A stretch of DNA of 64,000 nt from the NCBI GenBank assembly GCA_029844215.1, contig CM056724.1:82975093-83039092 (forward strand), written 5' to 3'. A program made the translations under genes and the position numbers. The stretch comes from Przewalskia tangutica (taxonomy: Eukaryota > Streptophyta > Magnoliopsida > Solanales > Solanaceae). Positions 46,126-57,749 of the stretch are shown in pieces; the first letter of the stretch is position 1, and each line of letters opens with the position of its first letter. The notes under the pieces were generated by a model that was not told where the DNA came from, did no database searches, and worked only from the letters and a program-made list of their open reading frames with translations.

Positions 46126-49100
46126 TGTTATACCGTATTTCCAGTATATGCGTGGGGCGTGCGTAGAAAATTTGAACTTGAGAAAGTGGCTTGGCGAATT
46201 TTATTTGTGCATAACACGGTTAGAGTCGTTTTTAAAGCGTTTTCACAACTTTCGTAGGGAATTTCCGCTATGTCATTTTTAATTTTTGCGGATTTTTCCG
46301 AGAGGCGAAACATTATGGACAACAAGAGGTGACACTTGTCCTCTCATTAACACCTTGGCGGAAATTGTGTTGGTAGAAAGTGTGGCTTTGTGGTCAAGGG
46401 TTGGTAGGATATTTTTGTGTTAGTTGGCTAGTGTGCACTTGGCAAGATCTTGGCCTACACTGCTATGCACTTGGCAAGATCTTGGCCGTTGGTTGGCCTT
46501 GGCTTACACTATAAATACCTTAGGATGACTTCTTCATCCATTCCAAATATTTCCTAAGTGTTAAATCCTCCTCTCCCCTCTTGTTTGACTCTCGTCCAAG
46601 AGCCCCCTCTAGATAGGCCTTTATGGCGAGAGCCTCCCTCTCGCTGGGGTGTGGCGTGGGTACCACTAGCCTAGTGTTTTCGTATAAATACCCCACTCTC
46701 TTGGTAGAAATACTCTCAAAGTATTGTTATAATGCCCAAATTACCTTAGCCATATACCTTGTTGTATTCTAAGGTTATACCTATCTGAAAAGCCAGAAAA
46801 TACTATTATACTTCCGTCAGTCCACAAAACCAAAACCCAGGAAAATCTCCATAGTTCATTTGGAGTATTGTGTAGAAGTTGGTTAGAACTTCTAAGGGTG
46901 GTTTAGAGCGGGTTGGGCGCTCGAGTTGGAGCTAAGCGATTGCCAGGATCGACTTTAAGCTAGGATAATTATGGGCTTATCGAGGTAAATATCTTGTCCC
47001 TCTATTGTAATTGGAAATTACATGTTGTTAGATTATATAGTTGAAGTATACTGTATATAATACTGAACGTAGTTATCGGCAATGTCTTTTGACTTAAGCC
47101 TGAATAAAACTTACGGCAATGTCTTGCGACTTAAGCCTGAATTTAAAGAAGAATACTGAACTGTAATTACATAGGGTTGTATTACAGTAGACTTGTGTAG
47201 TAGTACCGTGGAGTAGAATTGTACCCGTTAGGGTTAGTTGTATAACCCCCCCCTGGTTGGCTTGGTAGCCGGTCTCGATAGAGGAGGAGATTTACGCTGT
47301 TGCGGGGGGGGGAGGTGCTGCCGAATTTTCTGTAGAATGTTCTACGAAGGGATCTAAGCACTAATAAGCGCCTTGTGGCCTTATAGGTTGAAGTACTACG
47401 TGTGGCGCGATCTACTTGGCGTAAGGAGTAGCCGACGGTTGGAAGTACTTGGAGCGTTTTGCTATTAGTCGATACTCGTCGCGAGGTATGTGAACCTCTT
47501 CCTATCTCTTCTAGCATGATATGTGTGAACTATGTAGTACGGTGAGCGTCGTGTGCTAAATGTATTTGATTGATTTAAAACATAAAGTGTTATAACGGCT
47601 TTATGGGAAGTTGGTTATAACAGCTTTATGTTGGTAAGAAAATACATGTGGTTTTTAAAAGGTAACTGATTTGAACTATAACTGGCTTGTTATGTGTTAA
47701 TAAAGAACTTGAAGTATTTCAAAAGATTTTGAATCATTTTGAAAGAAGAAGTAATACTTGGTTTGTGAAAACTTAAGAGTTATACTAGCTTTATGGGAAG
47801 TTAGGTATAACGGCTTAAGAATGTTTTACTGATTTCGGAAATCAGAATGTGTATCGACAAACCACTGCAGCGTTAATAAAAGGAAATGTTTTGACTAATT
47901 AAGTATTATTAAAACCAGTAGAAACTTCCATCTGCATAGAAGCTAAGATGAGACAAAATGATATTTCCTAGATCATGGCTGCTGTAATAAGATTGTTATA
48001 AACAAGAATGTCCTACTCACATATAAGACTTATGTTTCTCAGATAGTTTTAAGGAGAATTATATTCTTAAATGAATAAGACTATAAACTACGAAACCTTT
48101 CTAAAATGAGAAACTTGAACATTGGAAATTAGGCAAACTTGATCATTGGAAAAGAATGTTGCTACTTGATTTTACAAAGAGAAGTAATTGATTTACTTTA
48201 AAAGGATAGTCACTCTATTTTATACTACGGGTATTGTGTGACATTGTGAAATTAACGTATCTGTTAAAGAGTTAATGTATGAAGTACTTTGGGGATAAAA
48301 ACCCGATTTTGTTAATCATATAGTAGAAGGTACCTTGTGTGAACAACTTGATTGTATTGGTTTGTGATAGCCTTGAAATACTTTCTTGATTGCGTTGATA
48401 AGTAAACGTGTTGGGATGCTACGTGTGTTAGTGTCTTGTGATGTTTGTGTGAAGGGGTTTCCCTTGATTGTGCTTATTAACTATCAGTCGTTATGATAGT
48501 ATTGTGGCATTCATCTCAAGAGATGATTCCGGGTTAAAGCGCCTCCGTCTGGGGTAGACTTCGGTGGTCGATGGACCTATGATTCGAGAATACCTCATGC
48601 AGTCCCGGGGCTATGCGAGCTACGAGTTCGAGTTAGTGTCGTCGCTTTATGGGCATGCGGTCCGTGGCCATGCGGCTGCGAAGTCGGGGCGACGCGGAGT
48701 AGCTACCCTCGATGCGGGAATACCTCATGCGGGCGATGAGATTGGCCTATCGCGAGCTGCGGGAGTTCGAGGTTGACGCGCGTACGGTAATCTGCGGGCA
48801 AGTGGCGGCTTTGATCATGTGGCGGTCTAGACAGATCTTATGATCTGATTCGCGACCTTGTTGAGTGCGTAGGTTTTTAGTAGTCGGCTATGCCTTCGCA
48901 CTTACCGTCTGATTTTATTATGACACAGTGGGACACGTGTTCATGTGTGTTCCTTGGTGCTTTTATATCATAGGCTGCGGCGGTGAGGAAGGTATTCCAC
49001 GGCATGATTGATGTCGTGGGCACGAGACCCATTGTTATACTTGAGTGATGACTTGAGGCGTGAGTCCCTAACGACATAGCGCTTTGTTGTAGCGTAGTTT

Positions 49101-49606
49101 GGTTATCATACATGTCTCTGCTTTATATGATCGCTATGATTTCATTTCTGATATGTATTTTCAGTTTCACATACTAAATTTTTGTTATGCGACCTCGCTT
49201 GAAGTGCGTTCATGCCGCGAGTTGAGGTACACGATCGTTGATCCTAGCTCTCGGTCACGATTTGGCGTTTGGGAAGCTCGTTTCTCGGAGGCTTATCGAT
49301 GGTATAGTCCTGTCGTCGTAAGTGTTTACATTCGGGGGTTTTGGCGGGGCCTGTCCGCCATTGTTGTCGTATCATTCTTAAGTGCAGAATCTTGTTGTGG
49401 CGGGGTTTGTAAAAAGATTAAACTGCTCATGTTGAAAAAGTTGCTATTTATATATATCTTGAAGGTAACCGTTTTTGGTTGCTTTGTCTTCTTATTTCAC
49501 TTGTCTTATTACTGGTTTCATGTATTGTCTTTATGTTCAGTGATTACTCGATGTATGTCTACTTGGGTGCGGGGTAGGCGATCACGGGCAGGTTCGGGTC
49601 GTGACA
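46126..49606 (+). repeat. LTR 3 of element E
   Basis: TGTTATACCGTATTTCC to GGGTCGTGACA. TATAAATA at 46510-46517. Right end abuts TSD ATATT. Confidence 0.9.
46510..46517 (+). promoter_or_regulatory. TATA box, LTR 3 of E
   Basis: TATAAATACC in the same context as the other two LTRs. Confidence 0.7.
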
Positions 49607-49611
49607 ATATT
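49607..49611 (+). repeat. Target-site duplication ATATT (right of element E)
   Basis: Pairs with 34088-34092. Confidence 0.92.
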
Positions 49612-50069
49612 ATTACGGTATTTTCCAGTTTTGCATACTTAGTATATATTGTGTACTGAACCCCTTCCTCGGGGGGCTGCGTTCATGCCACAGGTAAGGG
49701 TAAGCAGGTGGTGGATCCTCATTCTTAGGATCTTGCTCAGGTGTCAGAAGCTCCATTTCTCCGGAGGCTCGACATTTGGTACGGTTCTCCCTGGTGTTGT
49801 AGATATTGTACATTCAGGGGTATGACGGGGCCCTGTCCCGTCATAGTGTTTTCACATTCTTAGAGGTCTGTAGTCCTGTTATAGCTTGGGTTGTTAAGGA
49901 TGTAACTGTTCAGCTTTGTTATATTAGAGGTAGCCATTTTGGGTTAGCCTACTTATATTCTATATGGGTTCTTGTTGTGAGTTTATTTTCCGCTGGTTTT
50001 CTCTGATGTTGTATCACAAGGGTGCCCGGGGTAAGGCACCAGTCACGGGTCCGTGGTCGGGTCGTGACA
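49612..50069 (+). repeat. 5' LTR of element D, second part
   Basis: Follows E and ends GGTCGTGACA before the primer-binding site. Contains the GCTCCATTTCTCCGGAGGC and CGGGGCCCTGTCCCGTC segments common to all families' LTR ends. Confidence 0.88.
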
Positions 50070-50073
50070 AAAG

Positions 50074-50085
50074 TGGTATCAGAGC
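50074..50085 (+). other. Primer-binding site of element D
   Basis: TGGTATCAGAGC, complementary to the 3' end of plant initiator-Met tRNA, 4 nt after the LTR end. Intact here and in C, but altered to GTATCGAGC in most other copies. Confidence 0.9.
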
Positions 50086-50273
50086 AGTTAATCCTCGGAA
50101 AGGGTCTACAGGCCGTATCTAGTAGAGTCTTGATTATCGGTGTGTTGTGCACCACATCTATAATCAGGAGGCTACATGATATTTAGGATTGGTTTCCATT
50201 CTTTCACTCTAAGATCGTGCAATAGAGCTGTGTTATAGGTTGAACTTTCTCTGACATATTTTTATTATCAGTT

Positions 50274-51510
50274 ATGCCTCGTGCAAGTGCATGACCCGGA
50301 AGGCAAGCGGTGAGAGCTGCTAGTAGGACCTGAAGGGCCACGAGGGCACGAGCCAGTCGCACGAGATGATGTTCGGACGGCGAGTTCCACGACGTCGCCA
50401 CCCCCAGCAGAGTTGAGGCGGCGGCGGCCATCGAGACGCGATACACGAGCCCCGATTACATCACAGGCGGAGAGATGTGTTACGAGATAGCGATTATTAG
50501 CGAGATCGTGGCTAGGCGGGAGAGATAGGCGGGAGGCGGCGGTTCGGTTGTACCGTAGTCCACCCAGTCGATAGCGAGGCTGCGGGACTTTTGAGTTGCG
50601 ACCCACGAGTTCTATGGGTGAGGCACGAGGATGATCTCGGAGTTTATCCGGCGATTCTGACGGATCATGAGAGTGATCGGGGCTTGAGACAGTCGGTATT
50701 ATTGGGTTCACATTGCGGGATCTGCGATTGGTAGTATGATTCATGGGAACTATCCGGGAGCATGCGCTTCCGGTGTTTGGGGCGAAGTTCTCGAGCGTTC
50801 TTTAGCCATTTCTTACCTGCGCAGATGAGGAGAGCTCGGGCCGATAGATTTTTGACACTGAGACAGAGTGGGCGGACGGTCCGGGAGTACAACATAAAGT
50901 TTGACTCTTTGGCTCGGTATGTACCCGCTTTGGTAGCAGACATGGAGGACAGGGTGCACCGCTATGTCACAGGGATCGATGATTACTTATCAGAGAGTTG
51001 CACGGACATTGCCCGCATGCAGGCATATGCACTTGGGTGTGAGGAACGCAGGGGCCGACGGATTGACAGGTATCGCGAGAATAGGGCGGGGCGAGGTCCT
51101 ACGGTAGTTTCGAGGTAGACAACCTCAGCAGCAGACCAGATTTGCACCTCAGCCGGTTCAGAGCGCTCCTCCACCATCTTCGGACGTCAGGCATTCGAGG
51201 ATGGGCGGGGTCCCAGTCTTGAGTTCGGAGGACGAGTTCCGTCGAGATGAGGCCACCTATACCTCGGTGTGGTCGATGTGGCGATTGCCATTATAGAAGT
51301 GTCGTGTTCCTCCGAGAGCTTGTTACTCTTGTGGCGTGGGGCCATTTGATGAGATATTGTCCGACTAGCGGCGGCGGGAATGTTATGGCTCGGCCGGCGA
51401 AGTCGATGGTGGATCTTCGTCTTGGTGGCGTGCGCCCGAGGCGAGTGTTCACGGACCAGCGAGCCACGGCGGTCGTGGTAGGGGTCCCGATTCGGCCTCG
51501 AACCACATTT
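50274..51510 (+). pseudogene. gag: gag of element D (capsid and zinc knuckle), frame broken
   Basis: Gag forms the virus-like particle in the cytoplasm and binds element RNA. The ATG at 50274 (MPRASA then stop) is the family's usual start. The stretch to 50760 is shifted repeatedly. The best part is one frame of 118 codons at 50762-51118 with the Retrotrans_gag capsid core: RFLTLRQSGRTVREYNIKFD, LARYVPALVADMEDRVHRYV, DDYLSESC, then MQAYALGCEERRGRR. At 51247-51350 is the nucleocapsid zinc knuckle, split by a one-base shift so that CYSCG and GHLMRYC are in different frames. This is the only copy in the window retaining the capsid core. Breaks lie mainly in GC-rich parts that also look error-prone. 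Confidence 0.85.
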
Positions 51511-51515
51511 ATGCT

Positions 51516-51779
51516 ATGTCCAGCCGTCAGGACCAGGAGGCGTCACCAGATGTCGTCACAGGTACATTATTGGTTTCATGCTGTGATGTATATGCTTTAA
51601 TAGATCCAGGTTCTACCTTGTCCTATATATCTCCTCATATTGCTGGTAGAATAGGGATAGAGCCCGAGTCCATAGAACCTTTTGAGGTGGCTACGCCAGT
51701 AGGTGATTCGGTGATAGCCGAGCGAGTATATAAGGCTTGCCCGGTGACTATAGGCGATCGTCGGACTCTGGAAACTTGA
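51516..51779 (+). pseudogene. pol: Aspartic protease of element D
   Basis: Open frame of 87 codons. Residues 27-38, ALIDPGSTLSYI, form the active-site loop (D30, the plant-gypsy variant D-P-G-S). The flap side follows (FEVATPVGDSVIAERVYKAC). The protease cuts the Gag-Pol polyprotein. A one-base shift near 51770 moves the reading into the next frame, which continues NLIELDMTDFDVIMGMDWL, the end of the protease domain. Apart from that shift the domain looks complete. Confidence 0.85.
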
Positions 51780-52190
51780 TAGAGTTGGATATGACGGACT
51801 TTGATGTAATTATGGGTATGGATTGGCTGGCTTCTTGCTATGCCAACGTGGACTGTAGAGAGAGACTGGTACGGTTCCAATTTCCTGGTGAGCCGGTTAT
51901 CGAGTGGAAGGGGAATACTGCGTCACCGAGGGGTAGGGTTATTTCTTACCTCAAGGCTAGGAAAATGGTGCGGAAAGGGTATATCTACCATATGGTTCGG
52001 GTATTCAATACTGAGGCCGTGATACCGGACCTTCAGTCAGTTCTAGTTGTTAGAGAGTTTCCAGACGTATTCCCAGACGAGCTTCTGGGTATCCCTCCTG
52101 AGAGGGAGATTGAGTTTTGCATTGATTTGGCGCCAGACACTCGACCGATATCTATTCCGCCATATAGGATGGCTTTCTTGAGTTGAAGGA
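51737..52190 (+). pseudogene. pol: Protease end and RT N-terminus of element D
   Basis: Open frame of 149 codons whose in-family part starts about residue 13. DVIMGMDWL and the linker (KARKMVRKGYIYHMV) lead to EFPDVFPDELLGIPPEREIE and DTRPISIPPYRM, the conserved start of gypsy reverse transcriptase. It breaks at about 52165 by frameshift. Confidence 0.85.
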
Positions 52191-52625
52191 ATTGAAAGAC
52201 CGGTGAAGGATTTCTTTGGAGAAAGGCTTTATCGGCCAAGTGTTTCTCCCCAGGAAGCGCCCGGTGTTATTTGTAAAGAAAGGCGGATGGGGCAGCTGCG
52301 TATGTGTGTTGATTCTGGCGGTGAATAAGGTTACTATCAAGCAGATATCCTCCCGGGATTGATGATTTGTTTGACGATTGCGAGTGCGAGGTGTTTCTCC
52401 AAGATAGACTGCGATCCGGTTATCATCAGTGCAGTTAGAGGCGAGATATCCCAAAGGCGCATTCGGGACCGGTATGGGCACTATGAATTCAGGGTGATGT
52501 CTTTCGGGTTGACCAACGCCCCAGCAATATTCATGGATTTGATGAACAGTGTGTTCAATCCATTCTTGGATATGTTCGTTATAGTATTCATTGATGATAT
52601 CCTGGTTTATTCGCGCACATAGCAG
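52190..52625 (+). pseudogene. pol: RT palm domain of element D, broken
   Basis: Between 52190 and 52360 the palm start is scrambled by several shifts, although pieces of the KGFIRPS-like and MCIDY-like blocks can be found around 52220-52310. From about 52395 one frame is good: FSKID, then HYEFRVMSFGLTNAPAIFMD and FVIVFIDDILVYS. FIDD is the catalytic box (usual form Y/F-x-D-D) with both aspartates kept. A TAG stop at 52620-52622 ends the frame right after it, where relatives continue. Confidence 0.83.
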
Positions 52626-52639
52626 GAACATGCGGATCA

Positions 52640-53730
52640 TTTGAGGACGGTATCGAGTCCTCGGACCGCTGATTGTATGCCAAGTTCTCGAAATGCGAGT
52701 TTTGGTTGGCCTCAGTGGCTTTCTTAGGACATGTTATCGGGGCCGATGGTATTCGGGTTGATACAGCAAAGATTGAGGCAATCAAGACTTGGCCCAGACC
52801 CACTACACCAACGGAGGTGCGCAGCTTTTTGGGCCTTGCAAGTTATTATCGGAGGTTTGTGGAGAAGTTTGCTTCCATCTCAGCACCTTTGACTAGGTTG
52901 ACTCAGAAAGCAGCTATGTTCCGGTGGACGGATGCTTGTGAGGAGAGCTTTCAATTACTGAAAGAGAAATTGACGACCGCCCCAGTTCTTACTCTTCCAG
53001 AGGGTTTAGACGGATATGTGGTTTATTGTGATGCGTCGGGTGTCGGGCTTAGGTGCGTACTGATGCAGCACGGTAAAGTTATAGCTTACGCATCTCGACA
53101 GCTTAGGAAGCATGAGAAGAACTATCCCACACATGACTTAGAGTTGGCAGCAGTGATTCATGCCTTAAAGATCTGGAGACATTATTTATATGGAGTTCAC
53201 GTGGATATTTACACATACCACAAGAGTCTCCAGTATACCTTCAGCCAGAGGGAGCTGAACTTGCGGCAGAGACGGTGGTTGGAGCTGCTTAAGGATTACG
53301 ATGTCGATATCCTATACCATCCAGGGAAGGCTAATGTAGTTGCAGACGGCCTTAGTCGTCGGTCGATGGGTAGTCTGTCAGGTGTGCAGCCAGAGAAGAG
53401 GGACATGGTCCGCGAGTTACATCAGCTAGCGAGCCTTGGGGTTCGTTTGGTTGATTCTGATAGTAATGGAGTTCGGGTTCGAGAGGTTGCCGAGTCTTCC
53501 ATTGTCGAGGAGGTGAAGATGCGACAGTATGAGGATCCGATTATGGTACGGTATCGAGATGCAGCTCTTCAGGAGGAGAAGAGTCTATTTGAGGTAGCAC
53601 CTGATGGGGTGCTAAGATTTGAGGGCCGATTGTGTGTTCCCGATGTGACAGGACTTCGCCAGCAGATTCTGGGGGAGGTACACATTGCTCGTTATTCTAT
53701 TCATCCAGGGTCGACTAAGATGTACCATGA
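52640..53730 (+). pseudogene. pol: RT thumb, RNase H and integrase zinc finger of element D
   Basis: A long open frame from 52673. Residues 1-80 are the RT thumb/connection (KFSKCEFWL, VRSFLGLASYYRRFV). Residues 90-230 are RNase H, with the first catalytic Asp D120 (VYCDASG), E157 (THDLELAA) and D225 (NVVADGLSRR). The third position, normally Asp in T-D-H-K-S-L, is Tyr182 (codon TAC at 53216-53218), which should destroy RNase H activity. Residues 285-354 are the integrase start with the first His residues of the HHCC finger (H337, H344 in YSIHPG). The frame is then cut at 53731 by G1. The last 13 codons before its stop come from the G1 LTR. Confidence 0.88.
53726..53730 (+). repeat. Presumed left TSD of G1 (CATGA)
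   Basis: Five bases before the LTR start. The right partner lies beyond the window, so this is unconfirmed. Confidence 0.5.
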
Positions 53731-54212
53731 TGTTACACCACATAAGTCCAGGACATGTATAAGAGAATGTACGTAAGGAATCAAGACTTGGAAATTGGTA
53801 CGAAAGGAAGAATTGTTTTTCCGACAGAAAATCTTCCGGACGTCGGAAAGGAAAAATGTTCATTGTTGAGAATTAGATTCTCAAAATGCATTATTTGAAG
53901 AGTATGGAACTTATTAACATTATGGAATTTATTTTTTACGGATTTGGTCACGTGGGGCCCACCCGAGGAATTTTACATTTTTGTGGGGCCACGAGGGTTA
54001 CGGAATTTTATGGACGAATGAGAGGGCGACACGTGGCACCCCCACACTTGGTCTTGGTCGAAATTAGTGAGGGTAAAATGGTCATTGACCATCTTAGAAG
54101 ATAAGTCTTGCAAGCTTGATATAATTGACCAAGTCAACTTGCCACTTGGGCTTGATCCATGTGATCTTCATCTTAGCTACCCATTTGTTTAAGTCTAACA
54201 CATCCAATGTGT

Positions 54213-54219
54213 TATATAA
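54213..54219 (+). promoter_or_regulatory. TATA-like motif of LTR G1
   Basis: TATATAA in GTGTTATATAAGCATG, about 480 nt into the LTR. Confidence 0.6.
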
Positions 54220-54956
54220 GCATGCTACTAGTGCAAGACTTGCTCTTCAACACTTAGAAAAACTAGACAACTCTTGTTCCTCACTAAGTGCTCTCAGGTT
54301 CACCATGGTATCCACACAAAAATTTTGTAGTTTTGATCCTTTGTTCACAAGACTTTAACCCAATGTCCCTAAGGGTTTTGTAAGGATATCTCAATAGAAA
54401 GATTTCGGAAAAACGGCATTTTCGTATTAGTCGCAAGGCGGAAACTTGAGGAGTTCTTCAACTTTGAAGTTGGAACTTGAAGATGGGTTATTCATAGGCT
54501 TCTAAGGAGTGCTTGGAGCGGATTGGAACATAAGGAAATGAGCTAAGAATTTGCTAAGGAGCGACTTTGAATCTTGGAAATTTTAAGGGCTTGTAAGGTA
54601 TAATCTTGTCGTTTTAGCAATTAAGGTTTACTTATTGTTGTAGCTATGGTTATTAGCAAGCATGAGATGTATAGTATGAATTTGATAATTATATTGGCTA
54701 TTGGAACCCTAATCCGAAAACTAGCATGTTTAGCTTTAAGATTACAATTCAAGTCGATTATTAGTTTAAGTCGTCGCATGTTGTATAAAGAAGGAAATTG
54801 TAGTTGTTGAAGTTGTTTATGACTATATAACATGTTAGACCTTAGAACTTGGAATTGGAAAAGGATTGGAAAAGACTTTGAATTGTTGGTTATGTAAGTT
54901 GGCCGAGAATGGCTAGTGAGCATTAAACTACTTCGTATGAATTGTGGGGCGGAATT

Positions 54957-54980
54957 TTACACGTATTGTAAGGCGTGTAA
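54957..54980 (+). other. Conserved LTR hairpin in G1
   Basis: TTACACG, 10-nt loop, CGTGTAA, identical to LTR B. Confidence 0.7.
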
Positions 54981-56028
54981 TACCCTTTGTTTGGTTGTTG
55001 TTTTGAGCCTTAAATGTGGCGTGTTGGTTATTGTATTCGACCTTGAAAAAGGTGGCAAAGTGAGTAGAAACAAAGGAAGTCTCGCCCGATTTTACGTAGA
55101 ATTAGAGACCGTATACTTAGTATTATTCTCGTTAGAGACTAGAAGTTGATATTCTTGTTGTGACCATTATAGGTTGACACTTCTCGTGCGGCGTATTCGG
55201 CAGCTTGTGGATTTAGCGAAAAGGTATGTGAACTATCTCCTCTTCTAGCATGATTCCTTAAGATAAAGAAAGTATGTCCTACTCCTTAAATGATCCATTC
55301 CTTGGTTGTATTTGGATTGCCTAAAGTAGAAATTGTTCTATGTACTTCCTTGATTGTACTTTGATGTTTAACTTATAAGTTGTATAATCCATTGCCTTAG
55401 TGAAGTTTGGATTCTTAAAAGTGAAAGTATTTTTACTTAATGTACATGGAGTCTTGAAAAGGAAGTGGTTTCCAAATCTTTTGGCTAGCGCCTTAGTTCC
55501 AAAACCTAAAGGTCATTATAATGACTTTAGGGGAGTCAAAGGAGTGATTTACTAAATTGTTTTAAAAGAGGAGAAATGACATGATTTACGAGAAGTAACT
55601 TGTTTAAAAGGTGTGAGTTACTTGAGGTTTAAAAGTAGAAGAAACTTGTTTTCTATATATTAAGAGACTCGAAGTATTTTGAAAGTTAAGAGACTTGATT
55701 TGGAAGTTTGTGATACTTGGTTTTAAGTATAAGTCTCTTGGTTAAAAAAAGGAATGAATATGTCTAAAACCATAAAGGGTTATAACGGCTTTATGGGAAG
55801 TTGGTTATAACGGCTTTATGGAAGGTTAAGAAAGTTGTCTATTTTGATTATTAGGCATAAGTTGCTTAGATTGTGAAAATTTGAAGTTACTTGGTTTCAA
55901 GCTTTGAAATGAGTTTCTAAAAGTGTAGTAACTTACTTTGAAAAATAGACACACCTTGATACTACGGGTGTTAGTATCTTGGGGTTTTACATAAAAAAGA
56001 GTCTTTTGAAAAGAATGTACGTACGTAG

Positions 56029-56487
56029 TACTTTGGCTTGATTAATTGAGAGTTAGTCTAAGTGTGCCTTGATAAGTACTTTGGCTTGTTTAATTGAGAA
56101 TTATTCTAAGTGTGCCTTGATAAGTACTTTGGCTTGATTAATTGAGAATTAGTCTAAGTGTGCCTTGATAAGTACTTTGGCTTGATTAATTGAGAATTAG
56201 TCTAAGTGTGCCTTGATAAGTACTTTGGCTTGATTAATTGAGAATTATTCTAAGTGTGCCTTGATAAGTACTTTGGCTTGATTAATTGAGAATTTGTCCA
56301 AGTGTGCCTTGATAAGTACTTTGGCTTGTTTAATTGAGAATTATTCTAAGTGTGCCTTGATAAGTACTTTGGATTGATTAATTGAGAATTATTCTAAGGG
56401 TGCCTTGATAAGTACTTTGGCTTGATTAATTGAGAATTAGTCTAAGTGTGCCTTGATAAGTACTTTGGCTTGTTTAATTGAGAATTG
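56029..56487 (+). repeat. 48-bp tandem repeat, about 9.5 units (G1)
   Basis: Unit TACTTTGGCTTGATTAATTG...GTGCCTTGATAAG. Two alternating variants, GATTAATTG and GTTTAATTG. Confidence 0.92.
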
Positions 56488-56574
56488 CCTATGTGTGCTG
56501 GTACTAGCTGGTTGTGTGCTAGTGGTATATCATTCATTTCGGGGTCATTCCCCGGGTTTGTGGCATTTGCATAT

Positions 56575-56790
56575 TCTGTGGATTTGCTACCCACGATGCG
56601 AGAAATACCTCATGCGAGTCCGTAAGGGCTTATGCGGGTGAAATAGTCCCATGCGGGCGGATCCAGCCTATGCGAGGAATACCTCATGCGAGTCCGTAAG
56701 AGCTTATGCGGGTGAAATTGTCCCATGCGAGGAATACCTCACGCGGGTCCACGCGACCTATGCGGGTGAAATAGTCCCAGGAGTAGGATT
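56575..56790 (+). repeat. GTGAAATAGTCCCATGCG repeats (G1)
   Basis: Alternating GAATACCTCATGCG, GTCCGTAAGAGCTTATGCG and GTGAAATAGTCCCATGCG units. Frames here are repeat shadows. Confidence 0.8.
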
Positions 56791-57749
56791 GCTTAATGAT
56801 ACTGCGGGCGGGTGGTCCTGCTTTGATCGTGAGCTTCCTAGTTTATATTGTAAATATACTACTATTTACTCTCATGATTGCAAGGTTCAGTGTGCTTACT
56901 GATGTTGTATTATATCATGGACTGCCGGCAGTGAGGAAGGATTCCACGGGCATGATTGATATTATGGGCGTGAGACCCATGGATATATTTGAGTAATGAC
57001 TTTGAGGGCATGCGTCCCTGACTTGATATGACTGCTTATGTATTGTGTACTGTAGGTTGGCTATCATACATGTCTCCTGTTTTGTTAGACTGTTATGATT
57101 TCATTACAGTATTTTACTATTTCACATACTTGGTACATTCTTCGTCGACCTCGCCGAAGTGCGTTCATGCCGCAGTTTAGGTGTGATTTGGTGATCGGCA
57201 GTGTAGGACCGCCTCGTAGTTTTGGATAGCTCCTGCATTCAGGAGTTTATCATTTTTGGTATAGTTCCTTGATCTGGCCTTTTATGCGATTATGGGTACT
57301 GGGGCCTTGTCCCGTCATATTTCAGTTTAACTCTTAGAGGTCCGTATTCATATGTGGGATTGGACTCATGTACAACGTAGTGTCTTTTATTATGTATATT
57401 ATATGGCAGCCTTGTCGGCTGCCCTTGCACGTACGTTAGTTTTAAAGAAAAAAAAATAGAGGTGTTATTTAAATTCCGCAGTTTACTTGTGTTGTTAAGG
57501 TAGAAGGTGCCTGGGTAGGCACGATCCACGCCCGGGGTTCGGGGCGTGACAGAGTGGTATCTGAGCAGTCAGTTCTCGGAATGTTTACAGACCGTGTCTA
57601 GTAGAGTCTTGATTATCGGTGTGTTGCGCGCAACACCCATAAACAGGAGGCTACAGGACATTTAGGAGTTGGTTTCTATTCTTCTCACTCTAAGATCGTG
57701 CCATGAGTTTGTGTTAGTAAGATAATTCCTCTCAGCGTAATTTTGTGTT

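Larger units (their letters stand above)
34093..49606 (+). mobile_element. Tandem element E: LTR - internal - LTR - internal - LTR
   Basis: Three LTRs (34093-37561, 40100-43604, 46126-49606; 3469, 3505 and 3481 bp) alternate with two internal regions (37562-40099 and 43605-46125; 2538 and 2521 bp). One TSD, ATATT, flanks the whole. Each internal region keeps a gag end and an integrase C-terminal end, with everything between deleted. The middle and right LTRs are each preceded by a polypurine tract, as expected for recombination between LTRs of sister copies. It disrupts the 5' LTR of D. Confidence 0.92.
53731..57551 (+). repeat. 5' LTR of element G1
   Basis: Ends GGGGCGTGACA. Parallel to LTR B until about 56000, then carries the long 48-bp array and the GTGAAATAGTCCCATGCG repeats in place of the 68-bp array. 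Confidence 0.9.

Noticed and set aside
49099..49659. 186-codon frame at the end of LTR 3 of E
   Set aside because: Runs across LTR 3 into D. The same region in LTR 1 and 2 is broken into other frames, so it is chance openness.
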